A stretch of 42,667 nucleotides of DNA from Desulfuromonadaceae bacterium. GTDB lineage: Bacteria; Desulfobacterota; Desulfuromonadia; Geobacterales; Pseudopelobacteraceae. The position numbers and the translations under genes were made by a program. This document shows, piece by piece, positions 16,868 to 26,213 of this stretch (position 1 is the stretch's first letter; the number at the start of each line of letters is the position of its first letter). Below the pieces are notes generated by a model, which saw only the letters and a program-made list of their open reading frames with translations, was not told the DNA's origin and ran no database searches. Location: contig JAQUCU010000003.1 of the NCBI GenBank assembly GCA_028686055.1, positions 1 to 42,667 on the forward strand, written 5' to 3'.

Positions 16868-17965
16868 ATGATGCAACGTACTTTGGCAACAGTTGCAGCC
16901 TCACTGGCCCTGCTCACAGCGGCCGGATGTGCCGGCAGCAATGTTTCTGTCCCCACCCCACCCTTAACGGCAACAGCAAAGGCTACGACTACGGATGCGC
17001 TCAAGACGGCGAAGCCAAAGCCATCCCCTGAACTGCCCAAGAAACCTGAAAAAGTAACCAATGCCATTGTAGCTATCGTAAACGACGAGATCATTACCCT
17101 GCATGAACTTAATACTGAGGCGCTGACTGCCGTCGCTGAAGCCGAGAAGAAGGGGCCACTGAATGACGCAGACCGGCGCAAAATCCTCCGTTCCGCCCTT
17201 GATCGTCTGATTGAAAAGAAGCTGACTGAGCAGAAGATCAAGGAGTTGAATATCCGTGTGTCCGAAGAAGAAATTCGCCAGGCAATTGATGACGTGCGCA
17301 AACAGAATAATATGCCTTCGCAGGAAGCCTTGATAAAGGCTCTGGCAGCCCAGGGACTTTCACTTGACCAGTATCGATCCCAGCTTAAGGACCAGCTCGA
17401 AAAATTAAAACTGGTGAGCATGGAAGTTCGCGCCAAGGTCCAGGTAGGCGAGACCGAGATGCGTGAATATTACGCAGCCAACCAGTCTAAATACAGTGAA
17501 GAGGAGACCTTTCAAGCCCGGCACATCTTCTTTAAAACCGGTGAAAAGGCAACGCCTGACGATATAAAACGCACCAGAACCACAGCCCTCGCTGTTCTGG
17601 CTGATGCCAAGAGCGGCAAAGACTTTGCCGAACTGGCAAAAAAATTCTCTGAAGACCCGGCAGCCCGCAAGGATGGCGGCGACCTGGGAAGCTTCAAAAA
17701 AGGGGACATGCAGCCGGAACTGGAGAAAGCAATCCTTGCCTTGAAACCGGGTGAGGTCAGCGGCTTGGTGACTACACCGATCGGATTTCACATCATCAAG
17801 CTTGAAGCCAGGATTCCTGGCACAATCAAGCCCTTTGAAAGTGTCAAAACAGAAATTGAAGAGATTCTCTATCGTAAAAAATCAGAAGAGCGCTTCAGCC
17901 AGTGGGCCGCCGAACTCCGCAGCAAGGCCAGTATTGAAATCAAAAATCTGGACGGCTTGTTATAG
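16868..17965 (+). CDS. SurA/PpiC-like peptidyl-prolyl isomerase, lipoprotein
   Basis: This 365-residue paralogue of the preceding gene has a lipoprotein signal with lipobox TAAGC near residue 20, a Pro/Thr/Lys-rich linker to about residue 60, a SurA-type N-domain (VAIVNDEIITLHELN near 73, then long helices) and a PpiC domain (about 210-310; FQARHIFFKTGEK, GGDLGSFKKGDMQPELEKAI, IGFHIIKLE). The VNDEIIT segment is the SurA/peptidylprolyl signature. Start: ATG at 16868, with AAGAG 7-8 bases upstream. An upstream GTG frame passes through the terminator hairpin and is rejected. It probably helps outer-membrane protein or cytochrome folding in the periplasm. Confidence 0.9.
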   Translation: MMQRTLATVAASLALLTAAGCAGSNVSVPTPPLTATAKATTTDALKTAKPKPSPELPKKPEKVTNAIVAIVNDEIITLHELNTEALTAVAEAEKKGPLNDADRRKILRSALDRLIEKKLTEQKIKELNIRVSEEEIRQAIDDVRKQNNMPSQEALIKALAAQGLSLDQYRSQLKDQLEKLKLVSMEVRAKVQVGETEMREYYAANQSKYSEEETFQARHIFFKTGEKATPDDIKRTRTTALAVLADAKSGKDFAELAKKFSEDPAARKDGGDLGSFKKGDMQPELEKAILALKPGEVSGLVTTPIGFHIIKLEARIPGTIKPFESVKTEIEEILYRKKSEERFSQWAAELRSKASIEIKNLDGLL

Positions 17966-17986
17966 CCATGCACAGGTCATAAAAAG

Positions 17987-18026
17987 ACAGCCGCTCACCC
18001 GATGCCGGGAGGCGGCTGTTTTTTTA
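17987..18026 (+). terminator. Rho-independent terminator after the second foldase gene
   Basis: ACAGCCGC/GCGGCTGT forms an 8-bp stem with an inner CCCG/CGGG pairing, followed by seven T residues. It ends the foldase transcription unit. Confidence 0.93.
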
Positions 18027-18044
18027 TATTTATGCCTCTATCTG

Positions 18045-18785
18045 TTACTCTCTGCGGCGTATATGCCCGAGAAACTCATCGCAGGAAAGCTGTTTTTTTC
18101 TGACCAGATGGGCAATTTCCCTGCTCATGGCAAGTTTCTCGCCCTCCTTCATTTCGTCTTTTAACAGAACGAACAGGGGAATGTTGCTGCTGTACGGGTA
18201 TAATCGGAATCGCTCCTGCAATTCGAACGCTGACATGTCCGGCAGCATCTGGTTGCAGAATACCACATAAACCGGATGAATTGACGAGATGGCCAGAGCC
18301 TCCTTGCCGGTATACCCCTTTACTACTTCAAATCCCAACGACTCAATCGCCTTCGAAAGTTTATCTTCACCGTTCCGTGACACCACCATTGACTGCAGGT
18401 CCCAGGTTTCGGCTTCTTCAGTCAGCCCGTAAACTGCCAGACGATTCTGGAGGTATTGCTCGTCGACCGGAAGTGTAAAAAAACCGGCAACCGGAAACAC
18501 GCCGCCCACCTTCCCTTTTTCACTCAGAAACACCGGCAGTACCGGGATGTCGCGTATTTCAGGAGAGTTCTTGATCTGCAGCAGAACTCCCCAGCCATCT
18601 TCGGAAAATGGTGAGATATCCAGAACAGCACCCAGTGGTCGGCCGGTTTTAAGGTTTTCGAATTGTTCAACCCGGCAGGTATACCCACCCGCTTTCAGAT
18701 ACGAAATAATGACCTCTTCGCGCCCACTCCCAGGCTTTATACCCAGTACCCAGAGTTCCCTGCATGGTTTGGTGTACTCTGCCAT
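18045..18785 (-). CDS. Protein with two receiver-like domains (pseudo-receiver)
   Basis: This 246-residue protein appears to be two response-regulator receiver domains in tandem with no output domain. Domain 1 (about 10-115) keeps an Asp at the expected phosphoacceptor position (GAVLDISPFSEDGWGVLLQI). Domain 2 (about 125-240) has the segment VVFCNQMLPDMSAFELQERF, which aligns to the usual LDLMLPDMDGFEL but with Asn in place of the acceptor Asp. Domain 2 is therefore probably not phosphorylated in the usual way. Start: ATG at 18785 with AGGAG 5 bases upstream; an in-frame TTG at 18803 is weaker. It is convergent with the foldase pair and downstream of hldE. Its target is unknown. Confidence 0.7.
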   Translation of the reverse strand: MAEYTKPCRELWVLGIKPGSGREEVIISYLKAGGYTCRVEQFENLKTGRPLGAVLDISPFSEDGWGVLLQIKNSPEIRDIPVLPVFLSEKGKVGGVFPVAGFFTLPVDEQYLQNRLAVYGLTEEAETWDLQSMVVSRNGEDKLSKAIESLGFEVVKGYTGKEALAISSIHPVYVVFCNQMLPDMSAFELQERFRLYPYSSNIPLFVLLKDEMKEGEKLAMSREIAHLVRKKQLSCDEFLGHIRRRE

Positions 18786-18868
18786 AGCCGCTCCTGTCTG
18801 CAATGCATTGAATCAAATAATTATCTCATACCAGAAAACCACACCAAAAACCAGACTAATAAGCCGGA

Positions 18869-20341
18869 TTATTCCACCGAATAGAGTTCAAGGACACGCT
18901 CAATAATATTGGTAGTCGACTTGCCATCCACGAAGGTAATCAACTCCACTCTTCCACCGTATGATTCGACAAACTCACGGCCGACCACGCCATCCAACGA
19001 ATAATCACCCCCCTTGGCCAGAATATCAGGTTTGAGAGCGGTTATCAGCTCCATGGGGGTATCCTCGTCAAAAATAACAACATAATCGATGCAGTTAAGA
19101 GCCGCCAGCAGATGAGCACGTTCGTCCTGATCGATCAGCGGTCGCTTTGACCCTTTCAAGCGGCGTACGGAAGCATCGCTGTTAAGACCCAGCACCAGCA
19201 TGTCGCCGAGGCTGCGCGCTTTTTGCAGATATTTCACATGTCCGAAATGTAGCAGGTCAAAACAACCGTTGGTGAAAACAATCCGTTTTCCCCTGTTTTT
19301 TTCAGCAGCGATCAGCGCAGACAACACCTCAAGACTCTTGATTTTTGCATGGCTGTCCATGTGAGCCAGCGATACGGCATCAATGATCTCCTGCGGGGTA
19401 ACGATAGAAGTCCCCAGTTTTCCAACGGCAATACCTGCCGCAACGTTAGCCAGCCGGGCCGATTCCGCCATACTGAAACCGGAAGCAACACCGACCGCCA
19501 GTGCTGCAAGCACCGTATCCCCGGCGCCGGAAACATCAAAAACTTCACGGGCGACGGTAGGAATATGCACAGCCTCGTTTCCCTGTGAAAAAAGCGACAT
19601 CCCCTCTTCACTGCGGGTGATGAGCAGGTGCTGCAGGCCCGCCGCTCCCATGATAACAGCAGCAGCCTCTGCCAGAGATGCGGCATCGGTTATGGCAACT
19701 CCGGAAGCGGCCTCTGCCTCTTTGCGATTCGGCGTCAGCAGTGTTGCACCGCCATAGCGGGTAAAGTCCGTCCCCTTCGGGTCAACCAGAACCGGTATGC
19801 CTGCCGCAGCTGCCGCAGAAACCACTGCGGCTATGACAGCCGGAGTCAATACACCCTTATTGTAATCAGAAAGCACAATGACCCTGTATTCGCAGGCATG
19901 GTCGTTTATCCAGAGGCAGAGCTGCTGCTCTACTGATGGCTGCAGCGCTTCCCGCGATTCCCGATCGATACGCACAATCTGCTGATGCGCGGCAACAACC
20001 CTTGTCTTGCGGCTGGTCCGGCGATCAGGATCAAGAAAAATTGCCCGTGTATCTATGTGATGCTGGCAGAACTGACCCAGCAACTCGCGGCCGTTCTGAT
20101 CATCGCCGACTACCGAGCAGACAGAAACCTGAACCCCGAGTGCCGCCAGATTATGCACCACATTGCCGGCACCGCCCAGGCGCAGCTCTTCACGGACGAC
20201 ATCAACCACCTGCACCGGCGCTTCAGGCGAAATACGTTCCGCCCTGCCCCACAGGTATTCGTCCAGCATAAGGTCGCCAACTACCAGGCAGCTTATTGCA
20301 GCACTATGGGCAAAAAGAGTTTCAATAACCGTGCGATCCAC
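18869..20341 (-). CDS. hldE: Bifunctional heptose 7-phosphate kinase / heptose 1-phosphate adenylyltransferase HldE
   Basis: HldE makes ADP-heptose for the LPS inner core. The N-terminal ribokinase-type domain (about 1-325) shows GGAGNVVHNLAALG near residue 55 and the catalytic GAGDTVLAALA near 269-279. The C-terminal nucleotidyltransferase domain (about 345-490) has FTNGCFDLLHFGHVKYL, including the HxGH motif. At 490 residues it is slightly longer than E. coli HldE (477). The start is GTG with GGAGG about 4-5 bases upstream. It lies 11 bp after gmhA, which supplies its substrate sedoheptulose-derived heptose 7-phosphate; a glycosyltransferase gene is upstream. Confidence 0.95.
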   Translation of the reverse strand: MDRTVIETLFAHSAAISCLVVGDLMLDEYLWGRAERISPEAPVQVVDVVREELRLGGAGNVVHNLAALGVQVSVCSVVGDDQNGRELLGQFCQHHIDTRAIFLDPDRRTSRKTRVVAAHQQIVRIDRESREALQPSVEQQLCLWINDHACEYRVIVLSDYNKGVLTPAVIAAVVSAAAAAGIPVLVDPKGTDFTRYGGATLLTPNRKEAEAASGVAITDAASLAEAAAVIMGAAGLQHLLITRSEEGMSLFSQGNEAVHIPTVAREVFDVSGAGDTVLAALAVGVASGFSMAESARLANVAAGIAVGKLGTSIVTPQEIIDAVSLAHMDSHAKIKSLEVLSALIAAEKNRGKRIVFTNGCFDLLHFGHVKYLQKARSLGDMLVLGLNSDASVRRLKGSKRPLIDQDERAHLLAALNCIDYVVIFDEDTPMELITALKPDILAKGGDYSLDGVVGREFVESYGGRVELITFVDGKSTTNIIERVLELYSVE

Positions 20342-20352
20342 AGGGCCTCCGT

Positions 20353-20925
20353 TTATAAGGGGAAAAGCGTTTTTTCCAGCAGATCACAGACGATATGAAT
20401 AATCGTTATATGCCCTTCCTGAACACGCGGCGTATCATTGGTAGGCACAATCAGCGCCAGATCACAGACATTCTTGATGCTGCCGCCATCCTTGCCGAGC
20501 AGGCCAACCGTCCGGCACCCCTTTTCACGCGCCAGCTCCAGCGCCCGCAGTACATTGGGGGAATTGCCGCTTGTCGAAATCCCTACAACCAGGTCACCCA
20601 AGGTAGCCAGCGCCTCTACCTGACGACTGAAGACTCTGTCGAAACCATAGTCATTGCCGATTGCGGTCAGAATAGAGGTATCGGTTGAGAGTGCAATCGC
20701 CGGCAACCCTCTCCGTTCCATCTTGAAACGCCCGACGATTTCGGCGACAAAATGCTGTGCATCCGCCGCCGAGCCACCGTTACCCATCACCAGCAGCTTT
20801 CCGCCGTTCTTGAAGGTTTCCGCCAGCAGCATCACCATTTCGGCGATAAGAGGTGACAGTTCCTGCTCAACCCTGGCGATGACTTCTCTGTGAACGGCCA
20901 GCTGCATTGTAATTTCTGATATCAT
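20353..20925 (-). CDS. gmhA: Sedoheptulose 7-phosphate (phosphoheptose) isomerase GmhA
   Basis: GmhA converts sedoheptulose 7-phosphate to heptose 7-phosphate, the first step of ADP-heptose synthesis. The SIS-domain protein has 190 residues, as expected. Motifs: [20 protein letters not shown] at about 49-68, [17 protein letters not shown] at about 79-95, and [11 protein letters not shown] near 115-125. The start overlaps the stop of the upstream glycosyltransferase as ATGA, indicating translational coupling. HldE follows after 11 bp. Transketolase in this window can also produce sedoheptulose 7-phosphate, but that is general metabolism. Confidence 0.95.
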   Translation of the reverse strand: MISEITMQLAVHREVIARVEQELSPLIAEMVMLLAETFKNGGKLLVMGNGGSAADAQHFVAEIVGRFKMERRGLPAIALSTDTSILTAIGNDYGFDRVFSRQVEALATLGDLVVGISTSGNSPNVLRALELAREKGCRTVGLLGKDGGSIKNVCDLALIVPTNDTPRVQEGHITIIHIVCDLLEKTLFPL

Positions 20926-21989
20926 GGTGCTATCTCCTCAAGGTGTCCGGCAACAGACGTTGTGTGGGCAAGTATGCTGCGGTGCAGTTCTTCCTGCGAG
21001 ATTGCAGCATCGATACCCGGAAAAATAATCCCGCTGCTTCCCCGTACCGCGACCAGATCCGGTGAAGCGCTCTGCAGCGCTGCAATTTTCCGCTGCAGAT
21101 CCCGCGAAGAAAAAGGAATCGATATCCGCTGCAGATCTATCCCGGTATGCATGCCATTCCACCCCATTTCCCGGAAAACAGAATACTGGCGCCGATGCAG
21201 CAGCAACGTAAAACGATGCCCCTGGCGGGCACCGTCCAGAATTGCGGTTACGGTATCGCCAAAAGATCCGGCGTCAGCCTCCTTGCCGAAATAAACGCAA
21301 TAATGACGGGCAGTCCCCCACCGGGATATGTACGCCGAACGGCTCTGCTGCACCATCTCATTCCTGCGCTGTACCGATCCGAACTGTTGCCCGGTAGCGC
21401 AGGACAAGCAGAGGTTCCCGGTGATGCAGGTGCGATAGCCCTGCCCGGCGACGCGCCGAACATACTCTTTCAGGCACCACTCGTTACCGTCGAGATGCTC
21501 ATCAAAAGTACCTGCAACCATGCGCATCTCGGTGCGCAGCAGAAGCGTATCGAAAGCTACCGTACTGCTCTCCATGATCGTGCATCCCCGAGCCATCTGC
21601 GGCAGGCGCGGCGCTTCCGCTCCTCTGAATAATGGCGAAACAATCCCGGCACCGGCAGTTTCAGCCGCACCCCTCAAGGCTTCCAGCCATCCGGCCTGTA
21701 CGGTTACGTGCGGCCGTACGATGACGGTATAATCGTTATCAGAGCGGGCCAAGCCGAAATTTATCGCCGCAACCAGGCCGATATTCTTCTCTGACTTGAT
21801 AAACAACCCCTGGTCACCCAATGGCTCGGAGAACTCCTCAAGCATCAGTTCCGTCTCGCGACTGCTGCCGTTGTCGACAACAATAAGACGCGCGCCGGGT
21901 GAGTGCATCAGAATCGCCGCAAGACAGGCACGGGTTTCAAACGGGTTGTTCCAGACGGGGACAAGTATGTCAATGGTGGGGGAGGTCAT
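20922..21989 (-). CDS. Family 2-like glycosyltransferase lacking the usual DxD
   Basis: This 355-residue protein has the GT-A fold entry of family 2 glycosyltransferases: [21 protein letters not shown] (about 6-26), [11 protein letters not shown] (about 37-46) and [15 protein letters not shown] (about 68-82). At the position where relatives have an Asp-rich metal site (for example LNxD), it reads [14 protein letters not shown], with no aspartate. The remaining 200 residues are cysteine-containing and not clearly conserved. It may use a metal-independent mechanism, act as a binding protein, or be decaying. It starts just past the mreB terminator with a poor Shine-Dalgarno and overlaps gmhA by 4 bp. 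Context suggests LPS or surface-polysaccharide work. Confidence 0.75.
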   Translation of the reverse strand: MTSPTIDILVPVWNNPFETRACLAAILMHSPGARLIVVDNGSSRETELMLEEFSEPLGDQGLFIKSEKNIGLVAAINFGLARSDNDYTVIVRPHVTVQAGWLEALRGAAETAGAGIVSPLFRGAEAPRLPQMARGCTIMESSTVAFDTLLLRTEMRMVAGTFDEHLDGNEWCLKEYVRRVAGQGYRTCITGNLCLSCATGQQFGSVQRRNEMVQQSRSAYISRWGTARHYCVYFGKEADAGSFGDTVTAILDGARQGHRFTLLLHRRQYSVFREMGWNGMHTGIDLQRISIPFSSRDLQRKIAALQSASPDLVAVRGSSGIIFPGIDAAISQEELHRSILAHTTSVAGHLEEIAP

Positions 21990-22011
21990 TGTAGATATGA
22001 AATGGCTCTAT

Positions 22012-22054
22012 AATTAAAACAGAGTCACAGAGATTTGGCACTCTGTGACTCTGT
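22012..22054 (-). terminator. Rho-independent terminator after mreB
   Basis: An exact 14-bp stem ACAGAGTCACAGAG/CTCTGTGACTCTGT with an 8-base loop is followed on the minus strand by TTTTAATT. It isolates mreB from the LPS genes downstream, which then need their own promoter near 21990-22010, where I see only a weak TATAGA. Confidence 0.88.
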
Positions 22055-22062
22055 ATGAGAAA

Positions 22063-23106
22063 TCACGAAGAAATAGCAACCCGGCGCAGCAGATCGAGCT
22101 CATCCAGAATAAGCCCGGAGCCGAGGCAGACGCAGTCAAGAGGGTTTTCTGCAATAAGCACCGGCACCTTGGTTACTTCCCGCAGCAGCAGGTCCAGGTT
22201 GCGCAGCATGGCGCCGCCACCGGCCAGGAAAATACCCTGATCGACAATATCGGCGGCCAGTTCCGGTGGCGTCTTTTCCAGACAGATCCTCACGGTATCA
22301 ACAATCGAGTTGACCGCTTCCTTGAGCGCTTCGCGGATTTCGTCAGAATTGACCTTGATGGTTTTAGGAATACCTGAGACCAGGTCGCGTCCCTTGACCT
22401 CCATCTCCAGAGTTTCCGGCCCCGGATAGGCTTCACCGATCTCCATCTTGATCTTTTCAGCCCAGCGCTCACCGATCTGCAGATTGTATTTTTTGCGGAT
22501 ATACTGGACGATCGCCTCATCCATCTTGTCGCCGCCCATGCGGGTTGACTGGGCATAGACAATTCCGGCCAGCGAGATAACCGCGACTTCAGTCGTGCCG
22601 CCACCGATATCAACGATCATATTACCCGATGCCTCGGTGATCGGGAGGCCGGCACCGATAGCGGCCGCCATCGGTTCTTCAATCAGATAGACCTCACGGG
22701 CCCCGGCTGATTCAGCCGATTCCTTGACCGCACGCTTCTCCACCTGGGTTATGCCGGACGGCACGCAGATGACAATGCGAGGACGAACGAGGGTTTTGCG
22801 GTTATGAACCTTATGAATGAAATAGCGCAGCATCTCCTCGGTGATGTCAAAATCGGCGATGACACCATCCTTCATCGGACGGATGGCGGTAATGGAGCCG
22901 GGAGTCCGGCCGAGCATCTGTTTCGCCTCCATGCCGACCTTGAGCACCTTCTGCTGGCCGTTGGGCATTTTCTGCACCGCGACAACCGACGGTTCACGGA
23001 CAACGATCCCCTTCCCCTTCAGATACACGAGGGTGTTGGCTGTGCCGAGGTCAATGGCCAGGTCATTGGAAAACATCCCGAACAGATAATCAAACATTTT
23101 AAGCAT
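22063..23106 (-). CDS. mreB: Rod shape-determining protein MreB
   Basis: MreB is the bacterial actin that directs lateral cell-wall synthesis in rod cells. The 347-residue protein has the actin-like phosphate loops [10 protein letters not shown] near residue 19 and [13 protein letters not shown] near 166, the segment [13 protein letters not shown] near 142, and [10 protein letters not shown] near 297. The N-terminal [18 protein letters not shown] resembles other membrane-associated MreBs. Start: ATG at 23106 with AAAGGA about 11 bases upstream; a second ATG three codons later is possible. It lacks mreC/mreD neighbours here and is followed immediately by its own terminator, so it is probably monocistronic. 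Confidence 0.96.
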   Translation of the reverse strand: MLKMFDYLFGMFSNDLAIDLGTANTLVYLKGKGIVVREPSVVAVQKMPNGQQKVLKVGMEAKQMLGRTPGSITAIRPMKDGVIADFDITEEMLRYFIHKVHNRKTLVRPRIVICVPSGITQVEKRAVKESAESAGAREVYLIEEPMAAAIGAGLPITEASGNMIVDIGGGTTEVAVISLAGIVYAQSTRMGGDKMDEAIVQYIRKKYNLQIGERWAEKIKMEIGEAYPGPETLEMEVKGRDLVSGIPKTIKVNSDEIREALKEAVNSIVDTVRICLEKTPPELAADIVDQGIFLAGGGAMLRNLDLLLREVTKVPVLIAENPLDCVCLGSGLILDELDLLRRVAISS

Positions 23107-23155
23107 TATTTGTGATCCTTTCAGTGATCATATCAAGTCTGTAAAACGACGAAAA

Positions 23156-23185
23156 AGAATAGCAGAGTCGCTGCAGATAATGCAA
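23156..23185 (-). promoter_or_regulatory. Predicted promoter of mreB
   Basis: TTGCAT (23180-23185), an 18-bp spacer, then TATTCT (23156-23161) on the minus strand, about 50 bp before the ATG. Confidence 0.55.
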
Positions 23186-23274
23186 GAAAGAATATAAATA
23201 CAGCTTGATATCCGGACACCGCAATCACACGGTTCCGCCATTGAACACTTCCCCGGCCCGGACGAGCCCGATCC

Positions 23275-23303
23275 TTGACATTACTGCTTTATATCTGTAA
23301 TTT
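23275..23303 (+). promoter_or_regulatory. Predicted promoter of ileS
   Basis: A perfect TTGACA (23275-23280), 17 bp, then TAATTT (23298-23303), about 40 bp before the ileS ATG. The short leader leaves no room for a T-box. Confidence 0.65.
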
Positions 23304-23342
23304 AGTCCAGTTTTAACGAATCTGGAACGGAGACAGCATCCC

Positions 23343-26117
23343 ATGGAATATAAAGATACCCTCAACCTGCCGCAAACCGATTTTCCGATGAAGGCAAACC
23401 TCAATCAGCGCGAACCGGAAATGCTCGCTAAATGGGAGCAGAACGGGCTCTATAAAAAGTTGGAAATTTCCGGCAAAGAGAAGCCGCTTTACGTACTGCA
23501 CGACGGCCCCCCCTACGCCAACGGGCACATCCATATCGGCCATGCACTCAACAAAACGCTCAAGGACATTCTGCTTAAAGTCAAACGCATGGAGGGTTTT
23601 CATGCCCCCTACGTTCCCGGGTGGGACTGCCACGGCCTGCCGATCGAACTGCAGGTGGAAAAAAACCTCGGTTCAAGAAAAAACCAGATCAGCAAGCTGG
23701 AGATGCGCCGCGAATGCCGGAGCTATGCCGCCAAATTCGTCGACATCCAGAAAGAGGAGTTCAAGCGTCTCGGCATCCTTGGCGACTGGGAAAAGCCCTA
23801 TCTGACGATGAACTATGAATACGAAGGGCTGACCGCAGGCGAACTGGCCCGCTTTGCCCACAATGGCGGACTCTACCGCGGCCGCAAGCCGGTGCACTGG
23901 TGCTCCTCATGCGTTACGGCTCTGGCCGAGGCCGAGGTCGAGTACGCCGATCACGTTTCACCATCCATCTACGTCCGTTTTGCCCTGCAGGATGACCTGT
24001 CATCCGACATCCCGGCCCTGGCCGGCAAACAGGTGTTCATCGTCATCTGGACGACCACACCCTGGACGATCCCGGCCAACCTGGCCGTGGCGCTCCATCC
24101 GGAGTTTGATTACGTGGCGCTGGAGACCGAAAAGGGTATTCTGATCGTCGCAGAGGGGCTCAAAGAGTCATTCCTGGCGGCCGTCGGCCTGACCGGGCCC
24201 GTCATTGCAACATTCAAGGCGGGTCTGCTGGAACGCAAACGGTGCAAACACCCCTTTTACGATCGTGATTCAATCGTGCTGCTGGGAGAACACGTAACAC
24301 TGGAAGCCGGCACCGGCTGCGTCCACACCGCCCCGGGGCATGGCCAGGAAGACTATGAACTGGCGCTGAAAGAGGGACTGGAGATCTACAATCCGGTCGA
24401 CAACCACGGGAAATATCTGGCCAATGTCGAATTCTTCGGCGGGCAGCAGGTTTTTCCCGCCAATCAGAGCGTAATCGACAAACTGATCGAGGTTGAAGCA
24501 CTGCTGAAGACCGAAAAAATCACGCACTCCTACCCGCACTGCTGGCGCTGCAAAAAACCGATCATCTTCCGCGCCACCGAGCAATGGTTCATCAGCATGA
24601 AGGCTAATGACCTGCGCGACAAGGCACTGAAAGCGGTTGACCAGGTCCAGTGGATTCCGAAATGGGGGCGGGAGAGGATCTACGGCATGATCGAAAACCG
24701 TCCCGACTGGTGCGTTTCCCGCCAGCGTTCGTGGGGCGTGCCGATCACCGCATTTTCCTGCACGTCCTGCGGCGAATACATCGCCGACGGCACGATCATG
24801 GACCACGTGGCGGAAATTTTCAAAAAGGAAAGTTCCGATGTATGGTTCGACTGGAGCGCCGAAAAGCTGCTTCCCGCCGGAACGGTCTGTCCTAAATGCG
24901 GTTCGGCGGCCCTTGAGAAGGAAAATGACATTCTGGACGTCTGGTTCGATTCGGGTGTTTCGCACGCAGCGGTGCTGGAACCGAACCCCAACCTCCGTTC
25001 GCCGGCCGACATGTATCTTGAGGGAAGCGACCAGCATCGTGGCTGGTTCCATTCATCCCTGCTGGAGAGCGTCGGTACACGCGGGCGCGCACCGTACAAA
25101 AGCGTACTGACCCATGGCTTCGTGCTGGACGGTCAGGGACGCAAGATGAGCAAGTCCGTCGGCAATGTCGTGGCCCCGGAAGATGTCATCAAGAAGTTCG
25201 GCGCCGACGTCCTGCGCCTCTGGGTAGCCGCAATGGACTACCAGGATGATACCCGCATATCGCAGGAGATTCTGACCAGGGTAGCGGAAGCGTATCGCCG
25301 CATCCGGAACACCTGCCGCTACATTCTCGGCAATATCAGCGGCTTCAATCCGGAATCACAAGCGGTACCGTTCGCGGAGATGCCGGAAATAGACCGCTGG
25401 GCCCTGCACCAGCTTGAGTTACTGAAAGAGCGGGTACTGACCGCCTATCAGGACATGGAATTCCATGTTATCTATCAGGAAGTCAACGGTTTCTGCACGA
25501 CAGAGATGAGTTCATTCTACCTCGACATCCTCAAGGACCGCATGTACACCAGCAGGGGCGATTCACTCGAGCGCCTCAGCGCCCAGACGGTCATGTACCG
25601 GATTCTTGACACCCTGGTGAGGGTTCTCGCCCCGATACTCTCGTTCACCTCTGATGAGGTCTGGCAGTTCATGCCGGGCGAGCGTGAGGAAAGTGTCCAC
25701 CTGGCAGCGTTCCCTGCTCTGAACCCGGGGTGGAAGAATGAAACCCTGGCTGCCCGCTGGGAGCGCATCATAAAAGTACGCTCGGATGTTTCAAAAGCAC
25801 TGGAACTGGCCCGTGTCGCCAAGACTATCGGACATTCTCTGGACGCCGCCGTAACGATCGCCGCGCCACCTGAACTGCTCGCGTTCCTCCAGAGCTATGC
25901 AGCAGAACTGAACAGCATTTTTATCGTCTCCAAAGCGACCCTGGCAGCTGACCTTGATGGTGAATTCTGGACGTCTGAAAATATTGAGGGGCTGAAGATC
26001 CAGGTTACAGCGGCGCCTGGCGAGAAATGCGAGCGGTGCTGGTATTACAGCGAAGAGCTGGGTACGGATGCCAGTCACCCGACCATCTGCCCCAAATGTA
26101 CGGCTGCCGTCGCATAG
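23343..26117 (+). CDS. ileS: Isoleucyl-tRNA synthetase
   Basis: IleRS charges tRNA-Ile and edits misactivated valine. The protein has 924 residues, typical of the bacterial type. Motifs: HIGH at residues 64-67 (DGPPYANGHIHIGHAL), the editing domain with WTTTPWTIPANLA near 236-248 and HTAPGHGQEDYE near 330-341, KMSKS at 601-605, and a C-terminal zinc site with CERCWYYSEE and CPKC. The upstream sequence CGGAGACAGCATCCC before ATG gives a GGAG about 11 bases away. lspA follows 96 bp downstream, the ileS-lspA pairing common in bacteria. Confidence 0.97.
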   Translation: MEYKDTLNLPQTDFPMKANLNQREPEMLAKWEQNGLYKKLEISGKEKPLYVLHDGPPYANGHIHIGHALNKTLKDILLKVKRMEGFHAPYVPGWDCHGLPIELQVEKNLGSRKNQISKLEMRRECRSYAAKFVDIQKEEFKRLGILGDWEKPYLTMNYEYEGLTAGELARFAHNGGLYRGRKPVHWCSSCVTALAEAEVEYADHVSPSIYVRFALQDDLSSDIPALAGKQVFIVIWTTTPWTIPANLAVALHPEFDYVALETEKGILIVAEGLKESFLAAVGLTGPVIATFKAGLLERKRCKHPFYDRDSIVLLGEHVTLEAGTGCVHTAPGHGQEDYELALKEGLEIYNPVDNHGKYLANVEFFGGQQVFPANQSVIDKLIEVEALLKTEKITHSYPHCWRCKKPIIFRATEQWFISMKANDLRDKALKAVDQVQWIPKWGRERIYGMIENRPDWCVSRQRSWGVPITAFSCTSCGEYIADGTIMDHVAEIFKKESSDVWFDWSAEKLLPAGTVCPKCGSAALEKENDILDVWFDSGVSHAAVLEPNPNLRSPADMYLEGSDQHRGWFHSSLLESVGTRGRAPYKSVLTHGFVLDGQGRKMSKSVGNVVAPEDVIKKFGADVLRLWVAAMDYQDDTRISQEILTRVAEAYRRIRNTCRYILGNISGFNPESQAVPFAEMPEIDRWALHQLELLKERVLTAYQDMEFHVIYQEVNGFCTTEMSSFYLDILKDRMYTSRGDSLERLSAQTVMYRILDTLVRVLAPILSFTSDEVWQFMPGEREESVHLAAFPALNPGWKNETLAARWERIIKVRSDVSKALELARVAKTIGHSLDAAVTIAAPPELLAFLQSYAAELNSIFIVSKATLAADLDGEFWTSENIEGLKIQVTAAPGEKCERCWYYSEELGTDASHPTICPKCTAAVA

Positions 26118-26160
26118 CAACCAGCGGCAGCAATTTAACCAACATAACCACCATCAAACA

Positions 26161-26199
26161 CATCCCGTTAATGCCGTCTGAGGATGCATTCACGGGATG
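26161..26199 (+). repeat. Inverted repeat just upstream of lspA
   Basis: CATCCCGT (26161-26168) and ACGGGATG (26192-26199) are perfect 8-bp arms around a 23-base loop that contains an in-frame ATG at 26184. The hairpin ends 14 bp before the preferred lspA start and could affect which start is used. It may be chance. Confidence 0.45.
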
Positions 26200-26213
26200 C
26201 ACGGACATACGCC

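Noticed and set aside
23281-23342. T-box leader before ileS
   Set aside because: The predicted leader is only about 35 nt, far too short.
24270-25052. 260-codon frame opposite ileS
   Set aside because: Explained by ileS on the other strand; no recognisable domain.
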